Positions 50,651 to 60,524 of a DNA stretch of 64,000 bases are shown one piece after another. Below the pieces are notes generated by a model. It made no database searches. It was not told where the DNA came from and was given only the letters and a program-made list of their open reading frames with translations. The position numbers and the translations under genes were made by a program. This stretch comes from Stigmatella ashevillena. Lineage in GTDB: Bacteria > Myxococcota > Myxococcia > Myxococcales > Myxococcaceae. Location: contig NZ_JAQNDM010000002.1 of NCBI RefSeq assembly GCF_028368975.1, positions 9,914,425 through 9,978,424 on the forward strand, in the 5' to 3' direction. How positions within the stretch are numbered: the stretch's first letter is position 1; each line of letters starts with the position of its first letter.

Positions 50651-51799
50651 ATGCTGAACCTCAAGCCATTGGCTGTGGGCGTGGTGCTGGCTGCGGCAGG
50701 ACATTCCCTGGCTGCGCCGCCGAAGCAGCTCGGCAAGCCAGAAGGCCGCCTCGATATCATCGCATGGCCGGGATACGTGGAGCGCGGAGAGACCGACAAG
50801 CAGTACGACTGGGTCACCGCGTTCGAGAAGGACACCGGCTGCAAGGTCAACGTGAAGACGGCCGCCACCTCGGACGAGATGGTGAGCCTCATGAACCAGG
50901 GGGGGTATGACCTGGTCACCGCCTCGGGCGATGCCAGCCTGCGCCTGGTGCACGGCAAGAAGGTGCAGGAGCTGAACACCGAGCTCATCCCCGCGTGGAA
51001 GACGGTGGACGAGCGCCTGAAGAACGCCCCCTGGCACACGGTGGAGGGCAAGCACTTCGGCGTGCCCTACCAGTGGGGCCCCAACGTCCTGATGTACAAC
51101 ACCCAGGTCTTCAAGGAGGCGCCCACCTCCTGGTCCGTGGTGTTCGAGCCGCAGAACCTGCCGGACGGCAAGCCCAACAAGGGCCGGGTCCAGGCGTATG
51201 ACGGTCCCATCTACATCGCCGACGCGGCGCTCTACCTGGCCAAGAAGAAGCCGGAGCTGGGCATCAAGGATCCGTACGAGCTCAACGCCAAGCAGTACGC
51301 CGAGGCGCTGGCGCTGCTGCGCGGGCAGAAGGCGCTCACCCACCGGTACTGGCACGACGTCACCGTGCAGATGAACGACTTCAAGAACGAGGGCGTCGCG
51401 GTCTCCAGCGCCTGGCCCTACCAGGTCAACGCCCTCAAGGGAGAGAAGAAGCCCGTCGACTCGACCATTCCCTCCGAGGGCTCCACCGGGTGGGCGGACT
51501 CCACCATGATGCATGCCGATGCCCAGCACCCGGTGTGTGCGTACAAGTGGATGGAGTGGTCGCTCAACACGAAGCTCCAGTCCGCGCTGGCCGAGTGGTT
51601 TGGCTCCAACCCGGTGGTGCCCGCGGCCTGTCAGGTGGCGGCCCCGGGGGGCGCGGCATTCTGTCAGAAGAACGGCTTCGAGCGGTTCGGCGAGGTGAAG
51701 TTCTGGAAGACGCCCGTCGCCAAGTGCGCCAGCCAGGGCACGTGCGTGCCCTACAGCAAGTGGACGCAGGACTACATCGCCATCATGGGCGGGCGCTGA
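50651..51799 (+). CDS. ydcS: ABC transporter substrate-binding protein (YdcS type, polyamine)
   Basis: 382 aa with a signal peptide (LAVGVVLAAAGHSLAA). It closely follows E. coli YdcS: LDIIAWPGYVERGETDKQYD, KVNVKTAATSDEMVSLMNQG, GYDLVTASGDASLRLVHGKK, then APWHTVEGKHFGVPYQWGPN. This protein captures putrescine or a related polyamine in the periplasm. It is the first gene of ydcSTUV-patD-gabT, with AAGGAG 8 nt before the ATG and only 4 bp to ydcT. Operon context (aminobutyraldehyde dehydrogenase and GABA transaminase) supports putrescine as ligand. Confidence 0.92.
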   Translation: MLNLKPLAVGVVLAAAGHSLAAPPKQLGKPEGRLDIIAWPGYVERGETDKQYDWVTAFEKDTGCKVNVKTAATSDEMVSLMNQGGYDLVTASGDASLRLVHGKKVQELNTELIPAWKTVDERLKNAPWHTVEGKHFGVPYQWGPNVLMYNTQVFKEAPTSWSVVFEPQNLPDGKPNKGRVQAYDGPIYIADAALYLAKKKPELGIKDPYELNAKQYAEALALLRGQKALTHRYWHDVTVQMNDFKNEGVAVSSAWPYQVNALKGEKKPVDSTIPSEGSTGWADSTMMHADAQHPVCAYKWMEWSLNTKLQSALAEWFGSNPVVPAACQVAAPGGAAFCQKNGFERFGEVKFWKTPVAKCASQGTCVPYSKWTQDYIAIMGGR

Positions 51800-51803
51800 G
51801 CGC

Positions 51804-52820
51804 GTGACGGCCGCCGTCGAACTCAGGGGCATCCGCCGGCACTACGGTGCCGTGCGGGCCGTGGATGATGTCTCCCTGGCCATCCAGGACGGGGAGTTCT
51901 TCTCCTTGCTGGGCCCCTCGGGCTCGGGCAAGACGACCTGCTTGCGCCTCATCGCCGGCTTCGAGCAGCCCACCTCGGGCAGCCTCCTGCTGCATGGTCA
52001 GGAGGCCGCGGGCATTCCGCCTTACGAGCGGGACGTCAACACCGTCTTCCAGGACTACGCGCTGTTTCCGCACATGAACGTGCGGGACAACGTGGCCTAC
52101 GGGCTGATGGTGAAGGGGATGGAGAAGAAGCGCCGGCACGCGGAGGCGGAAGGCGCGCTGGAGCTGGTGGCGCTCAAGGGCTACGGCTCGCGCCGTCCCG
52201 CCGAGCTGTCCGGCGGGCAGCGCCAGCGGGTGGCCCTGGCCCGTGCCCTCGTCAACAAGCCCCGGGTGCTGCTCTTGGACGAGCCCCTCGGCGCGTTGGA
52301 TCTGCGGCTGCGCGAGCAGATGCAGACGGAGCTCAAGTCCTTGCAGCGCCGGTTGGGCATCACCTTCATCTACGTCACCCATGACCAAGGCGAAGCCCTG
52401 TCCATGTCGGACCGGGTGGCCGTCTTCAGCCAGGGTCGTATCGAGCAGGTGGACACCCCGAAAGGGCTCTACACACGGCCGCGCACGGCGTTCGTCGCCC
52501 GCTTCGTCGGCACGTCCAACGTGGTGGAAGGGGAGCTGGCACGGCGGCTGGCCGGTTCCCCGCGGCCTTTCTCGGTGAGGCCGGAGCACATCCGCTTCGC
52601 CCGAGAGGGGACGGAGGAGGGCCTGAGCGTGGAGGGGAAGCTCGTGGACGTGCAGTACCACGGGTCCACCAGCCGCTACACGGTGGAGGTGGCGGAGGGG
52701 ACGGTGCTGGCCATGAGCCTGCCCAACGCAGAGGAGGAGGCGGGCGGCCCCAGACCGGGTGAGCCGGTGCGGCTGGCCTGGTCCCGCCAGGCCATGGTGG
52801 AACTGGAGTCCGGGGCGTGA
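51804..52820 (+). CDS. ydcT: ABC transporter ATP-binding protein (polyamine type)
   Basis: 338 aa. Walker A LLGPSGSGKTTCLRLIAG, Q-loop VFQDYALFPHM, signature LSGGQRQRVALARALVNKP, Walker B VLLLDEPLGALD, H-loop YVTHDQGEAL, and a C-terminal TOBE domain (VRPEHIRFAREG; VDVQYHGSTSRYTVEV). Energises the importer. Starts with GTG at 51804 and its stop overlaps the GTG of ydcU (GTGA), so the operon is translationally coupled. Confidence 0.95.
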   Translation: MTAAVELRGIRRHYGAVRAVDDVSLAIQDGEFFSLLGPSGSGKTTCLRLIAGFEQPTSGSLLLHGQEAAGIPPYERDVNTVFQDYALFPHMNVRDNVAYGLMVKGMEKKRRHAEAEGALELVALKGYGSRRPAELSGGQRQRVALARALVNKPRVLLLDEPLGALDLRLREQMQTELKSLQRRLGITFIYVTHDQGEALSMSDRVAVFSQGRIEQVDTPKGLYTRPRTAFVARFVGTSNVVEGELARRLAGSPRPFSVRPEHIRFAREGTEEGLSVEGKLVDVQYHGSTSRYTVEVAEGTVLAMSLPNAEEEAGGPRPGEPVRLAWSRQAMVELESGA

Positions 52821-53749
52821 GCGGGGGCGCTGCGCAGGGGGGGCTCGGGCGGGCACTCTCCAACGTGTTCTACCGGAGGAGCACCCTTCGCCTGCTGCTG
52901 CTGCTGACACCGCCGCTGATCTGGTTCGGCGCGGTGTACCTGGGCTCACTGTTGGCGCTGCTCGCCCAGAGCTTCTACACCTTCGACGACTTCACCATGG
53001 CGGTGACGCCGGAGTTCACCTGGGGCAACTACCAGGCGCTCCTGGAGGATGCCAACGCGGACATCGTCCTGCGCACGGTGGGCATGGCCTGCGCGGTGAC
53101 GGTGGCGTCCGCGATGCTGGCCTTCCCCGTGGCCTACTACGGGGCGCGCTATGCGCAGGGCTGGCGCAAGGGCTTCTTCTACGTGGCGGTGATGCTGCCC
53201 ATGTGGGCCAGCTACATCGTCAAGGCCTACGCCTGGACGGTCATCCTCACCCGGGGAGGCATCCTCTACTGGCTGGTGGGCAAGCTGGGCCTGTTGCCCG
53301 CGCTGGAGTGGGTGCTGGAGCTTCCCTATGTGGGGGGCACTTCCCTGTCCACCTCCCATCTGGGGCGCTTCCTGGTGTTCACCTATGTGTGGCTGCCGTT
53401 CATGATCCTCCCCGTGCAGGCCGCCATCGAGCGGGTGCCGCCCCAGCTCCTCCAGGCCTCGGCGGATCTCGGCGCACGCCCGGCGCAGACGTTCCGCACC
53501 GTGCTTCTTCCGCTGGCGTTCCCCGGCGTGGTGGCGGGCTCCATCTTCACCTTCTCGCTCACGCTCGGAGACTTCATCATCCCGCAGCTCATCGGGCCGT
53601 CGGGGCTCTTCATTGGCACCATGGTCAACACGATGCAGGGCTCGGTGGGGAACCTGCCCCTGGCGGCGGCCTTCACCGGCGTGCCCATTGTCATCATCGC
53701 CCTCTACCTGACCCTGGCCCGGCGCCTGGGAGCCTTCGATGCGCTCTGA
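52817..53749 (+). CDS. ydcU: ABC transporter permease 1 (polyamine type)
   Basis: 310 aa with six membrane helices ([60 protein letters not shown]). The EAA-like loop reads [20 protein letters not shown], the site that contacts the ATPase. GTG start overlapping the ydcT stop; its 3' end overlaps ydcV by 11 bp. PotB/YdcU family by order and sequence. Confidence 0.93.
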   Translation: MSGGAAQGGLGRALSNVFYRRSTLRLLLLLTPPLIWFGAVYLGSLLALLAQSFYTFDDFTMAVTPEFTWGNYQALLEDANADIVLRTVGMACAVTVASAMLAFPVAYYGARYAQGWRKGFFYVAVMLPMWASYIVKAYAWTVILTRGGILYWLVGKLGLLPALEWVLELPYVGGTSLSTSHLGRFLVFTYVWLPFMILPVQAAIERVPPQLLQASADLGARPAQTFRTVLLPLAFPGVVAGSIFTFSLTLGDFIIPQLIGPSGLFIGTMVNTMQGSVGNLPLAAAFTGVPIVIIALYLTLARRLGAFDAL

Positions 53750-54566
53750 AGACACGGCCTCTGGCGCGCCGCGCGCCCCCCGGTGGTTGGCGGTGCTGGC
53801 CTGGGGCGGGCTGGTGTTCCTGCACTTCCCCATCGTCGTGGTGTGCCTCTACGCCTTCAACACGGAGGAGAGCGCCTTCAGCTTTCCGCTCCAGGGCTTC
53901 ACCCTGCGCTGGTTCCGGGTGGCGCTGGGGCGGGAGGACGTGCTGGAGGCCATCTTCCTGTCGCTCCGGGTGGCGGCGGCAGCCACCGTGCTGGCCCTGG
54001 TGCTTGGCACGATGGCGGCGCTGGTGCTCGCCCGCCGCCAGTTCTTCGGCCGCGAGGCCCTCACGTTGATGTTCGCGCTGCCCATCGCGCTGCCGGGCAT
54101 CATCACCGGCATCGCCCTGTTGTCGGCCTTCCGGCTGGCGGGAACATCCCTGGGCTTCTGGACCATCGCGGCCGGGCACGGCACGTTCTGCCTGGTGGTG
54201 GTCTACAACAACGTCGTCGCCCGCTTGCGGCGCATGCCGCACACGCTCGTCGAGGCCTCCATGGACCTGGGGGCGGACGGCTTGCAGACGTTCCGTTACG
54301 TGCTGCTGCCGCAAATGGCCACCGCGCTGCTGGCGGGCGGCATTCTCGCCTTCGCCTTGAGCTTCGATGAGATCATCGTCACCACCTTCACGGCGGGCCA
54401 TGAGCGCACGCTGCCCATCTGGCTGCTCAACCAACTGGGACGCCCCCGGGATGTGCCGGTGACGAACGTGGTGGCGATGATCGTGATGTTCGTGACGGCC
54501 GTGCCCCTCTTGCTGGCGTGGCGCCTCACCCGGGGCACCGAGCAGGTGGCGGGCAGCGGCAAGTGA
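53739..54566 (+). CDS. ydcV: ABC transporter permease 2 (polyamine type)
   Basis: 275 aa, six helices ([60 protein letters not shown]). EAA loop: [20 protein letters not shown]. PotC/YdcV family; with ydcU it forms the membrane channel. ATG at 53739 lies within the end of ydcU. patD begins 57 bp after its stop. Confidence 0.93.
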   Translation: MRSEDTASGAPRAPRWLAVLAWGGLVFLHFPIVVVCLYAFNTEESAFSFPLQGFTLRWFRVALGREDVLEAIFLSLRVAAAATVLALVLGTMAALVLARRQFFGREALTLMFALPIALPGIITGIALLSAFRLAGTSLGFWTIAAGHGTFCLVVVYNNVVARLRRMPHTLVEASMDLGADGLQTFRYVLLPQMATALLAGGILAFALSFDEIIVTTFTAGHERTLPIWLLNQLGRPRDVPVTNVVAMIVMFVTAVPLLLAWRLTRGTEQVAGSGK

Positions 54567-54622
54567 CTTCAACCCCAACGGGGCCCACGGGGCCCCTCTC
54601 GCGGTACTCAGGAGACCACCCC

Positions 54623-56062
54623 ATGGATGGCAAGCAATTCGATGGCAAGCAATTCATCGACGGGCAGTTCGTGGCGGGCGAGGGCTCGGTGGAGGACATC
54701 CTCGCTCCGGCCACGGGAGAGGTGATTGCCCGCGTGCCGGAGGCCTCGGCCGCGCAGATTCAAGCGGCGGTGAAGGCGGCGGAGAAGGCGTTCCCCGGTT
54801 GGTCGCGCACCCCGCCGAAGGATCGCGCCACGCTGTTGCTCAAGCTCGCCGACGCCATCGAGGCCCGGGGGGCGGACTTCGCCCGGTTGGAGTCCCAGAA
54901 CTGCGGCAAGCCGTACACCGCGGCCCTCAACGATGAGATTCCGGCGGTGGCGGACGTGTTCCGCTTCTTCGCGGGCGCGGCGCGGTGCATGACGGGGCTG
55001 GCCACGGGCGAGTACGCCGCGGGCTACACCAGCATGATCCGCCGGGATGCGGTGGGCGTGGTGGCCTCCATCGCCCCGTGGAACTACCCGCTGATGATGG
55101 CGGCGTGGAAGCTGGGGCCGGCGGTGGCGGCGGGCAACACGGTGGTCATCAAGCCCTCGGAGCAGACGCCGCTGACGCTGCTGAAGCTGGCCGAAGTCAT
55201 CGCGGGCCTGTTTCCGCCCGGCGTCATCAACGTGGTGACGGGACGGGGGGAGACGGTGGGGGCGCCGCTCATCAGCCAGCCGCAGGTGCGCATGATTTCG
55301 CTCACCGGGGATGTGGCCACAGGCCAGAAGGTGCTCCAGGCCGCCTCGCAGAGCGTCAAGCGCACCCACCTGGAGCTGGGGGGCAAGGCCCCCGTCATCG
55401 TCTTCGACGACGCGGACCTGGCGAGCGTGGTGTCCGGGGTGCGCACCTTCGGCTTCTACAACGCGGGCCAGGACTGCACCGCCGCGTGCCGCATCTATGC
55501 GGGGCCCAAGGTGTATGACCGGCTGGTGGCGGACCTGACGAGCGCGGTCTCCTCCATCCAGGTGGGAGGCCCGGACGGGCAGGGGGTGGAGATGGGGCCG
55601 CTCATTTCCGAGAAGCAGCGCCAGCGCGTGGCGAGCTTCGTGGAGCGTGCCTCGCGCGAGAAGCACATCGAAGTCACCACGGGCGGCAAGCCTGGGGGCG
55701 GCGGCGGCTTCTTCTACGCGCCCACGGTGGTGGCGGGGGCGAAGCAGGAGGATGAAATCGTCCGCCGGGAGGTGTTCGGCCCGGTGGTGTCGGTGACGCG
55801 CTTCGAGGACCCGGCCCAGGCCATCGCCTGGGCGAACGACTCGGACTACGGGTTGGCCAGCTCGGTGTGGAGCCAGGACATCGGCAAGGCCATGAAGGTG
55901 GCCGCTGAACTCCAGTACGGTTGCACGTGGATCAACTCCCACTTCATGCTGGTGAGCGAGATGCCTCACGGGGGCATGAAGCGCTCCGGTTATGGCAAGG
56001 ACTTGTCCATGTATGCGCTGGAGGACTACACGACGGTCCGCCACGTGATGGTGAAGTACTAA
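54623..56062 (+). CDS. patD: Gamma-aminobutyraldehyde dehydrogenase
   Basis: 479 aa aldehyde dehydrogenase oxidising 4-aminobutanal (from putrescine) to GABA with NAD. Catalytic Cys in [17 protein letters not shown] and Glu in [13 protein letters not shown]; oxyanion Asn in [15 protein letters not shown] loop [11 protein letters not shown]. The YdcW/PatD identity is given by the C-terminal segment ([20 protein letters not shown]) and by ydcSTUV upstream and gabT downstream. SD GGAG 9 nt before ATG 54623. The N-terminus carries a perfect 15-bp tandem duplication (54626-54655, DGKQF twice). No putrescine aminotransferase (patA) is encoded here. Confidence 0.94.
   Translation: MDGKQFDGKQFIDGQFVAGEGSVEDILAPATGEVIARVPEASAAQIQAAVKAAEKAFPGWSRTPPKDRATLLLKLADAIEARGADFARLESQNCGKPYTAALNDEIPAVADVFRFFAGAARCMTGLATGEYAAGYTSMIRRDAVGVVASIAPWNYPLMMAAWKLGPAVAAGNTVVIKPSEQTPLTLLKLAEVIAGLFPPGVINVVTGRGETVGAPLISQPQVRMISLTGDVATGQKVLQAASQSVKRTHLELGGKAPVIVFDDADLASVVSGVRTFGFYNAGQDCTAACRIYAGPKVYDRLVADLTSAVSSIQVGGPDGQGVEMGPLISEKQRQRVASFVERASREKHIEVTTGGKPGGGGGFFYAPTVVAGAKQEDEIVRREVFGPVVSVTRFEDPAQAIAWANDSDYGLASSVWSQDIGKAMKVAAELQYGCTWINSHFMLVSEMPHGGMKRSGYGKDLSMYALEDYTTVRHVMVKY
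54626..54655 (+). repeat. Perfect 15-bp tandem duplication in the patD N-terminus
   Basis: GATGGCAAGCAATTC occurs twice in a row (54626-54640 and 54641-54655), adding five residues (DGKQF) without frame change. It lies ahead of the conserved ALDH start, and either copy leaves the enzyme intact. Confidence 0.9.
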
Positions 56063-56095
56063 AGGCTTGGATGCAGACCCACAAGGGGGTGCGAG

Positions 56096-57367
56096 ATGAG
56101 TGACAACAACGTCAACCTGCTGCGCCGCAAGGATGCCGCCACGCCGCGAGGGGTGGGGGTGATGGCGCCTTTCTTCGTCGCCCGCGCGGAGAACAGTGAG
56201 TTGTGGGATGTGGAGGGCCGCCGCTTCATCGACTTCGCGGGCGGCATCGCGGTGCTCAACACAGGACACCGCCACCCCCGGGTGATCGAGGCGGTGAAGG
56301 CACAGCTCGATGCCTTCACGCACAGCGCCTATCAGATCGTCCCCTACGAGGCCTATGTGCGGCTGGCCGAGCGGCTCAACCGGCTCACGCCGGGCGCGTT
56401 CGCCAAGAAGACGACGTTCTTCTCCACGGGGGCCGAGGCCATCGAGAATGCGGTGAAGATCGCCCGTTCGGCCACGGGCCGCAGCGGCGTCATCGCGTTC
56501 AGTGGGGGGTTCCACGGCCGGACGATGATGGGCCTGGCGCTCACCGGAAAAGTGGTGCCGTACAAGGCGGGCTTCGGGCCTTTCCCGCCGGATGTCTACC
56601 ACGTGCCCTTTCCGATCGCCCTGCACGGCATCAGCGTGGAGGACACGCTCCGGGCGTTTCAGAACCTCTTCAAGGCGGACATCGAGCCCAAGCGGGTGGC
56701 GGCCATCGTCATCGAGCCGGTGCAGGGCGAGGGCGGCTTCTACGTGGCGCCCCCCGAGTTGATGCGGAGCCTGAGGAAGCTGTGCGACGAGCACGGCATC
56801 CTGCTCATCGCGGATGAGGTGCAGACGGGCTTCGCGCGCACGGGGAAGTGGTTCGCGATGGAGCACCACGAGGTGCTGCCGGACCTGATGGTGACGGCCA
56901 AGTCCCTGGCCGGAGGCTTCCCGCTGTCGGCGGTCACGGGCCGGGCGGAGGTGATGGACGCACCGGAGCCGGGCGGGCTTGGGGGGACCTACGCGGGCAA
57001 CCCCCTGTCGATCGCGGCGGCGAACGCGGTGCTGGACATCATCGAGGAAGAGGGTCTGGTGAAGCGGGCCAACGAGCTCGGCGGCATCCTGCGCACGCGG
57101 CTGGAGGGGCTGAAGGCGAAGGTGCCCCAGATGGCGGAAGTGCGCGGGCTGGGGGCCATGCTGGCGGTGGAGTTCTGCCAGCCGGGAGGCCACACGCCGG
57201 ACACGGAGTTCACGAAAGTGGTGAAAGCCAGGGCGCTGGACAAGGGGCTGATGCTGCTGACGTGCGGCGTCTACTCCAACGTCATCCGCTTCCTCTTCCC
57301 ACTGACGGTACCGGAGCCGGTGTTCAAGGAAGGCCTGTCCATCCTGGAGTCCGCGCTGACAGGGTAG
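56096..57367 (+). CDS. gabT: 4-aminobutyrate--2-oxoglutarate transaminase
   Basis: 423 aa class III aminotransferase converting GABA to succinate semialdehyde. PLP Lys in MVTAKSLAGGFPLSAVTG; cofactor Asp in ILLIADEVQTGFARTG; GHRHPRVIEAVKAQL and FFSTGAEAIENAVKIARSAT are typical of GabT. Starts 33 bp after patD, completing a putrescine-import-to-succinate-semialdehyde operon except for the first transaminase and the final succinate-semialdehyde dehydrogenase. Confidence 0.95.
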   Translation: MSDNNVNLLRRKDAATPRGVGVMAPFFVARAENSELWDVEGRRFIDFAGGIAVLNTGHRHPRVIEAVKAQLDAFTHSAYQIVPYEAYVRLAERLNRLTPGAFAKKTTFFSTGAEAIENAVKIARSATGRSGVIAFSGGFHGRTMMGLALTGKVVPYKAGFGPFPPDVYHVPFPIALHGISVEDTLRAFQNLFKADIEPKRVAAIVIEPVQGEGGFYVAPPELMRSLRKLCDEHGILLIADEVQTGFARTGKWFAMEHHEVLPDLMVTAKSLAGGFPLSAVTGRAEVMDAPEPGGLGGTYAGNPLSIAAANAVLDIIEEEGLVKRANELGGILRTRLEGLKAKVPQMAEVRGLGAMLAVEFCQPGGHTPDTEFTKVVKARALDKGLMLLTCGVYSNVIRFLFPLTVPEPVFKEGLSILESALTG

Positions 57368-57406
57368 ACGCTGGGCTGACGGAAGGGGCTGTCTCACTGG
57401 GGACCT

Positions 57407-58999
57407 TCATTGCCCCTCCGTGGGAGTCTTCTCGTTCTTCCACCAATCCCGGAAGGTCTCCCGTTTGATCCCCAGGAGACGTGCCGCCTCGCTCTGGTTT
57501 CCCTTCGCTGAAGCCAGGGCTGCCTCCATCCAGGACCTGCGGTACGCCCCAAGGTGAGGCTCAAGTCCCTCCACCAGAGGCAGTCGTGTCCTCAGCTCCT
57601 CTGGGTGAGGGAGTCCTTCGAGAGAGGGAGTGGGGAGAGCAGCCAGCGCGCTGCGAACAGCGGTGCCACGCTCTTCGCCAGCATTCATCGCCGCCAGGAG
57701 GTGAAACGCCGCTCGCTGGAGATCGCGCAGGTTGCCGGGGAGCGCATGGCTCGCGAGCCCTTGAAGCAGGGTCTTGTCATCGGCGAGGGCTTCCCAGCCC
57801 TCGACGGCGAGATGGGCCTGCTTGACGACCCGTCCGAGCACACCGCGCCACAGGTCGGGAATGTCCTCACGGCATTCTCGCAAAGGGGGAACTCGCAAGG
57901 TGAACACGGCAATGCGATCGAAGAAGTCGGGATCGAGGACGTTTCCGACAAGCCGGTCGAGAGGACGATTCGTCGCGGACACGAGGCGGAACTGGGAGTG
58001 GCGGACACGGTTCTCTCCGAGCCGATGGAATCCACGACCCTCGACAGCGGCCATCAGGAGCCGCTGGGTGTCGTGGTCGATGTCGGCGATCTCATCCAGG
58101 AACAACGTGTCGCCGTTTGCCTTCTCGAGCAGGCCCTGGTGGTCGTTCTTGGCTCCTGTAAAGGCGCCCTTGGCGTGGCCGAAAAGCTCGGAGCGGGCCA
58201 GCTCCCGGTTCACGCGGAATTGGCCGCAGACGACGACAGGCCACTCCTCGTTGTCCAGCTTCTGAAATGGACTCATGGCGCGCAGGAAGTTCGCCATCGT
58301 CGTCTTTCCTGTTCCACGCTCTCCATGCAAGAGGACGGGAGCCAGGAGAGGAGCCCACCGCGTGAGTTGCTCGAGGGCTTCGCGGAGAGGCCTGCTGCGG
58401 GCACGGGCTGGGTCCCAGAGCTGGCCATTGTCCTCTGTGCTTACGGCCCTGGGTCGCGCCCGGCGGTAGTGCTGCAGCCAGGTGTCGAGCGCAAAGCGGA
58501 CTTCCTGCACGGGCGGCTGTCCCGCCGCGCGCCCGCGCTCGTCTGCGGTCTGGATGATTGTCAGAGGCCCAGGGATGAAGCCCGTCGTTCCGAGCACCAG
58601 CCACACGGCATGCATGGCGGGTGTCCCCGGAGAGATGAGGAGATAGATGGGGCTTCCAGGGTGTTGGTCCCGTACCTTCTTCAGCACTTGCTCCGCGAAC
58701 GGGCGGAGGGCTGCATGATCCGTGGGGGGCGCTTCGGTCTTCCACTCCAGCGGCTCCAATGCCGGGCACTCCATGCCGAGCCGTTGCCGGAGCTGTCCCT
58801 GGGTCTCCTCCAGCGCCGCCCGTTCCCGCTCCCCGTCCGGTGAAGGCGCATGACGCCAGCAGAGGTAGAGCGTGCGGAGCTTGCCTCGCAGTGGACTCCC
58901 TGGGTCAACGAGGGCTGTGAGGAACGGGGCCGCCCGGTGGTTGACGCTGATCCAGGAGATGAGCACCGCCTCGCCCAAGGCAGCTTTCAAGGGGCTCAT
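57407..58999 (-). CDS. Sigma-54 enhancer-binding protein with CARF-like sensor domain
   Basis: 530 aa. Residues 1-175 do not match GAF, PAS or receiver; they show a CARF/RtcR-type Rossmann layout (LRTLYLCWRH; SPIYLLISPGTPAMHAVWLV, with the S-P-G-T-P-x-M loop that binds cyclic-nucleotide-type ligands in this family). AAA+ domain: Walker A HGERGTGKTTMANFLRA, GAFTGA loop in GHAKGAFTGAKND, Walker B GDTLFLDEIADID, arginine region DPDFFDRIAVFTLRVP. A Fis-type HTH ends it (GNQSEAARLLGIKRETFRDW). It should activate a sigma-54 promoter when a nucleic-acid-derived or cyclic oligonucleotide ligand is bound. Its ATG overlaps the stop of the PLD gene (ATGA), so the regulator is the last gene of the operon it presumably controls. 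Confidence 0.87.
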   Translation of the reverse strand: MSPLKAALGEAVLISWISVNHRAAPFLTALVDPGSPLRGKLRTLYLCWRHAPSPDGERERAALEETQGQLRQRLGMECPALEPLEWKTEAPPTDHAALRPFAEQVLKKVRDQHPGSPIYLLISPGTPAMHAVWLVLGTTGFIPGPLTIIQTADERGRAAGQPPVQEVRFALDTWLQHYRRARPRAVSTEDNGQLWDPARARSRPLREALEQLTRWAPLLAPVLLHGERGTGKTTMANFLRAMSPFQKLDNEEWPVVVCGQFRVNRELARSELFGHAKGAFTGAKNDHQGLLEKANGDTLFLDEIADIDHDTQRLLMAAVEGRGFHRLGENRVRHSQFRLVSATNRPLDRLVGNVLDPDFFDRIAVFTLRVPPLRECREDIPDLWRGVLGRVVKQAHLAVEGWEALADDKTLLQGLASHALPGNLRDLQRAAFHLLAAMNAGEERGTAVRSALAALPTPSLEGLPHPEELRTRLPLVEGLEPHLGAYRRSWMEAALASAKGNQSEAARLLGIKRETFRDWWKNEKTPTEGQ

Positions 59000-60519
59000 C
59001 GCACGGCCACCGTTGCCCCGAGTTCGTCTGCGAGCTTCCGGGCGGCAGCGCTGTCCTCGGGAGCCGTCATCACGACATAGAGCTTTCCACCGTGCTCGAA
59101 GACGGGCAGTTCGTAGGGCTCCTGGGCCTCCACGGTGCGAGGCTTGCCATCCTTGCCGGGCTCCTCACGCCGCATGCGGCGGCGGCGCTCCTTGGCCTTC
59201 TCGGGGAGCTTGGGAGGGCGGACTTCCCAGTCGAAGCGAATCCTCTGTGGGAGGAGGCCCTCCAGCGTGTGTGGTTTCATCTTCGGAGGAGGCGTCTTCT
59301 CGAGTTCCAGTGCATTGGATGCGATGAGGGGCGCGAGTTCGACTGCTTGTTCGCTGACGACCTCTTGGATTCCGTCGCGCAGCTTCAGGTGGACAGGACA
59401 GAACTCTCCCAGGTGCTCCCCTCGCAGTGCCGAGGCCTCGAAGGACCACGGGAACGCCTTCGTCCAGTCCAGGAGGGTGCTGCGCAGGACCTGTGCCGTG
59501 GCTGTGTCCAGGCTCAGGCCCACCTCGAAGCCGCGATCCAGCCCTCGGGCCTCGAAGTTCGCCGTGAAGATCAGTGCACCTGCTTCCGTGACCAAGGCCT
59601 TTGCGTGCAGTTTGTCGTGGGCGAAGATCCGGGCCCCTGCCGCCGAGAGCGCGGCGATGGCCGGAGCGACAGCAGGTCTGGGCTGCGTGAGGACAGTGAC
59701 CGGGACGCCGGCCCGGGCCTTGGAGATCAGCGCTTCCACCAGAGCGTGGGTGACGTCCATGCCATAGCTGCAGGCGATGATCTCCTGGCGGGCCGCCTGG
59801 ACCAACCGAAGCGCCTCCTGCCCGAGGGCTCGGTGAGAGCCGGTCGTTACCAACATGTGGGCGTGGGCGGGGGGTTGGGGGACGACAGGCGGCGCCGCTA
59901 CCTCTGCGAGCCGTCCGCCTCCCGTGGCAAGTTCTCGCTGAGCCTCTTGCCAGAAAGCCCAGGAGAACCAGCCGGCCAGAGCACGTGCCGCGTCTGGGGG
60001 CAGCGCCACTCCCAGTTCGATGGAGCGCTGGAGCGCCAGGTTGAAGTTGGCTGTGGAGATCCAGCCCTGCGGGGCGCTCTGCGGGTCGATGACAAGGAAC
60101 TTGGCGTGGAAGTGCTCGGCGCTGCGCAGCAGGACCTTGCCCGCCAATCGATCCAGCAGCCGCTTGTGGTCCTCGATCATATTCTCTTGGAAGGTGTCGT
60201 CCTCTTTCGGCAGGGTGGCCAGCCGTTGCTCAGAGGCTGTGAGGACGTAGACGCGGACACCGCGTCGCGTGGCGGCGCGCTCCATGGCCTCGGCGAGCTT
60301 CTCATCCGAGAGCAGGAACGAGGACAAGAGGATGACCTCTTTGGCCCCGTCGATGGCCGACACCAGCGTCTGGCGGAACACCCCGCTGGGCCCGATACGG
60401 AACAGGCCGAGGATGGGGGTTTCGGAGGTGTCGGGGTGGGTTGGCGCACGCCGCAGCCAGCAGGGAGGCAACGGCTCGGCTTCGAACGAAAGGGTTTGGG
60501 AGAGTCGCAAGGGAATCAT
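58996..60519 (-). CDS. Phospholipase D-superfamily protein with two HKD motifs
   Basis: 507 aa. Two PLD half-sites: HFHAKFLVIDPQSAPQGWIS with STANFN after it (complete H-x-K-x4-D), and KLHAKALVTEAGALIFTANF (H-x-K with Glu in place of the Asp). Each is preceded by an alpha/beta repeat (DGAKEVILLSSFLLSDEKLA; ARQEIIACSYGMDVTHALVE). In bacterial conflict operons such PLDs are nucleases. The last ~120 residues are basic (KLPEKAKERRRRMRREEPGK) with a final small domain (YVVMTAPEDSAAARKLADEL). No signal peptide. Starts 5 bp after the preceding gene and overlaps the bEBP start. Confidence 0.87.
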   Translation of the reverse strand: MIPLRLSQTLSFEAEPLPPCWLRRAPTHPDTSETPILGLFRIGPSGVFRQTLVSAIDGAKEVILLSSFLLSDEKLAEAMERAATRRGVRVYVLTASEQRLATLPKEDDTFQENMIEDHKRLLDRLAGKVLLRSAEHFHAKFLVIDPQSAPQGWISTANFNLALQRSIELGVALPPDAARALAGWFSWAFWQEAQRELATGGGRLAEVAAPPVVPQPPAHAHMLVTTGSHRALGQEALRLVQAARQEIIACSYGMDVTHALVEALISKARAGVPVTVLTQPRPAVAPAIAALSAAGARIFAHDKLHAKALVTEAGALIFTANFEARGLDRGFEVGLSLDTATAQVLRSTLLDWTKAFPWSFEASALRGEHLGEFCPVHLKLRDGIQEVVSEQAVELAPLIASNALELEKTPPPKMKPHTLEGLLPQRIRFDWEVRPPKLPEKAKERRRRMRREEPGKDGKPRTVEAQEPYELPVFEHGGKLYVVMTAPEDSAAARKLADELGATVAVR

Positions 60520-60524
60520 GGGAG

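Noticed and set aside
54608..57397. 929-codon minus-strand frame across patD and gabT
   Set aside because: Both plus-strand enzymes have complete catalytic motifs and operon context; the antisense translation is Arg/His-rich low complexity.
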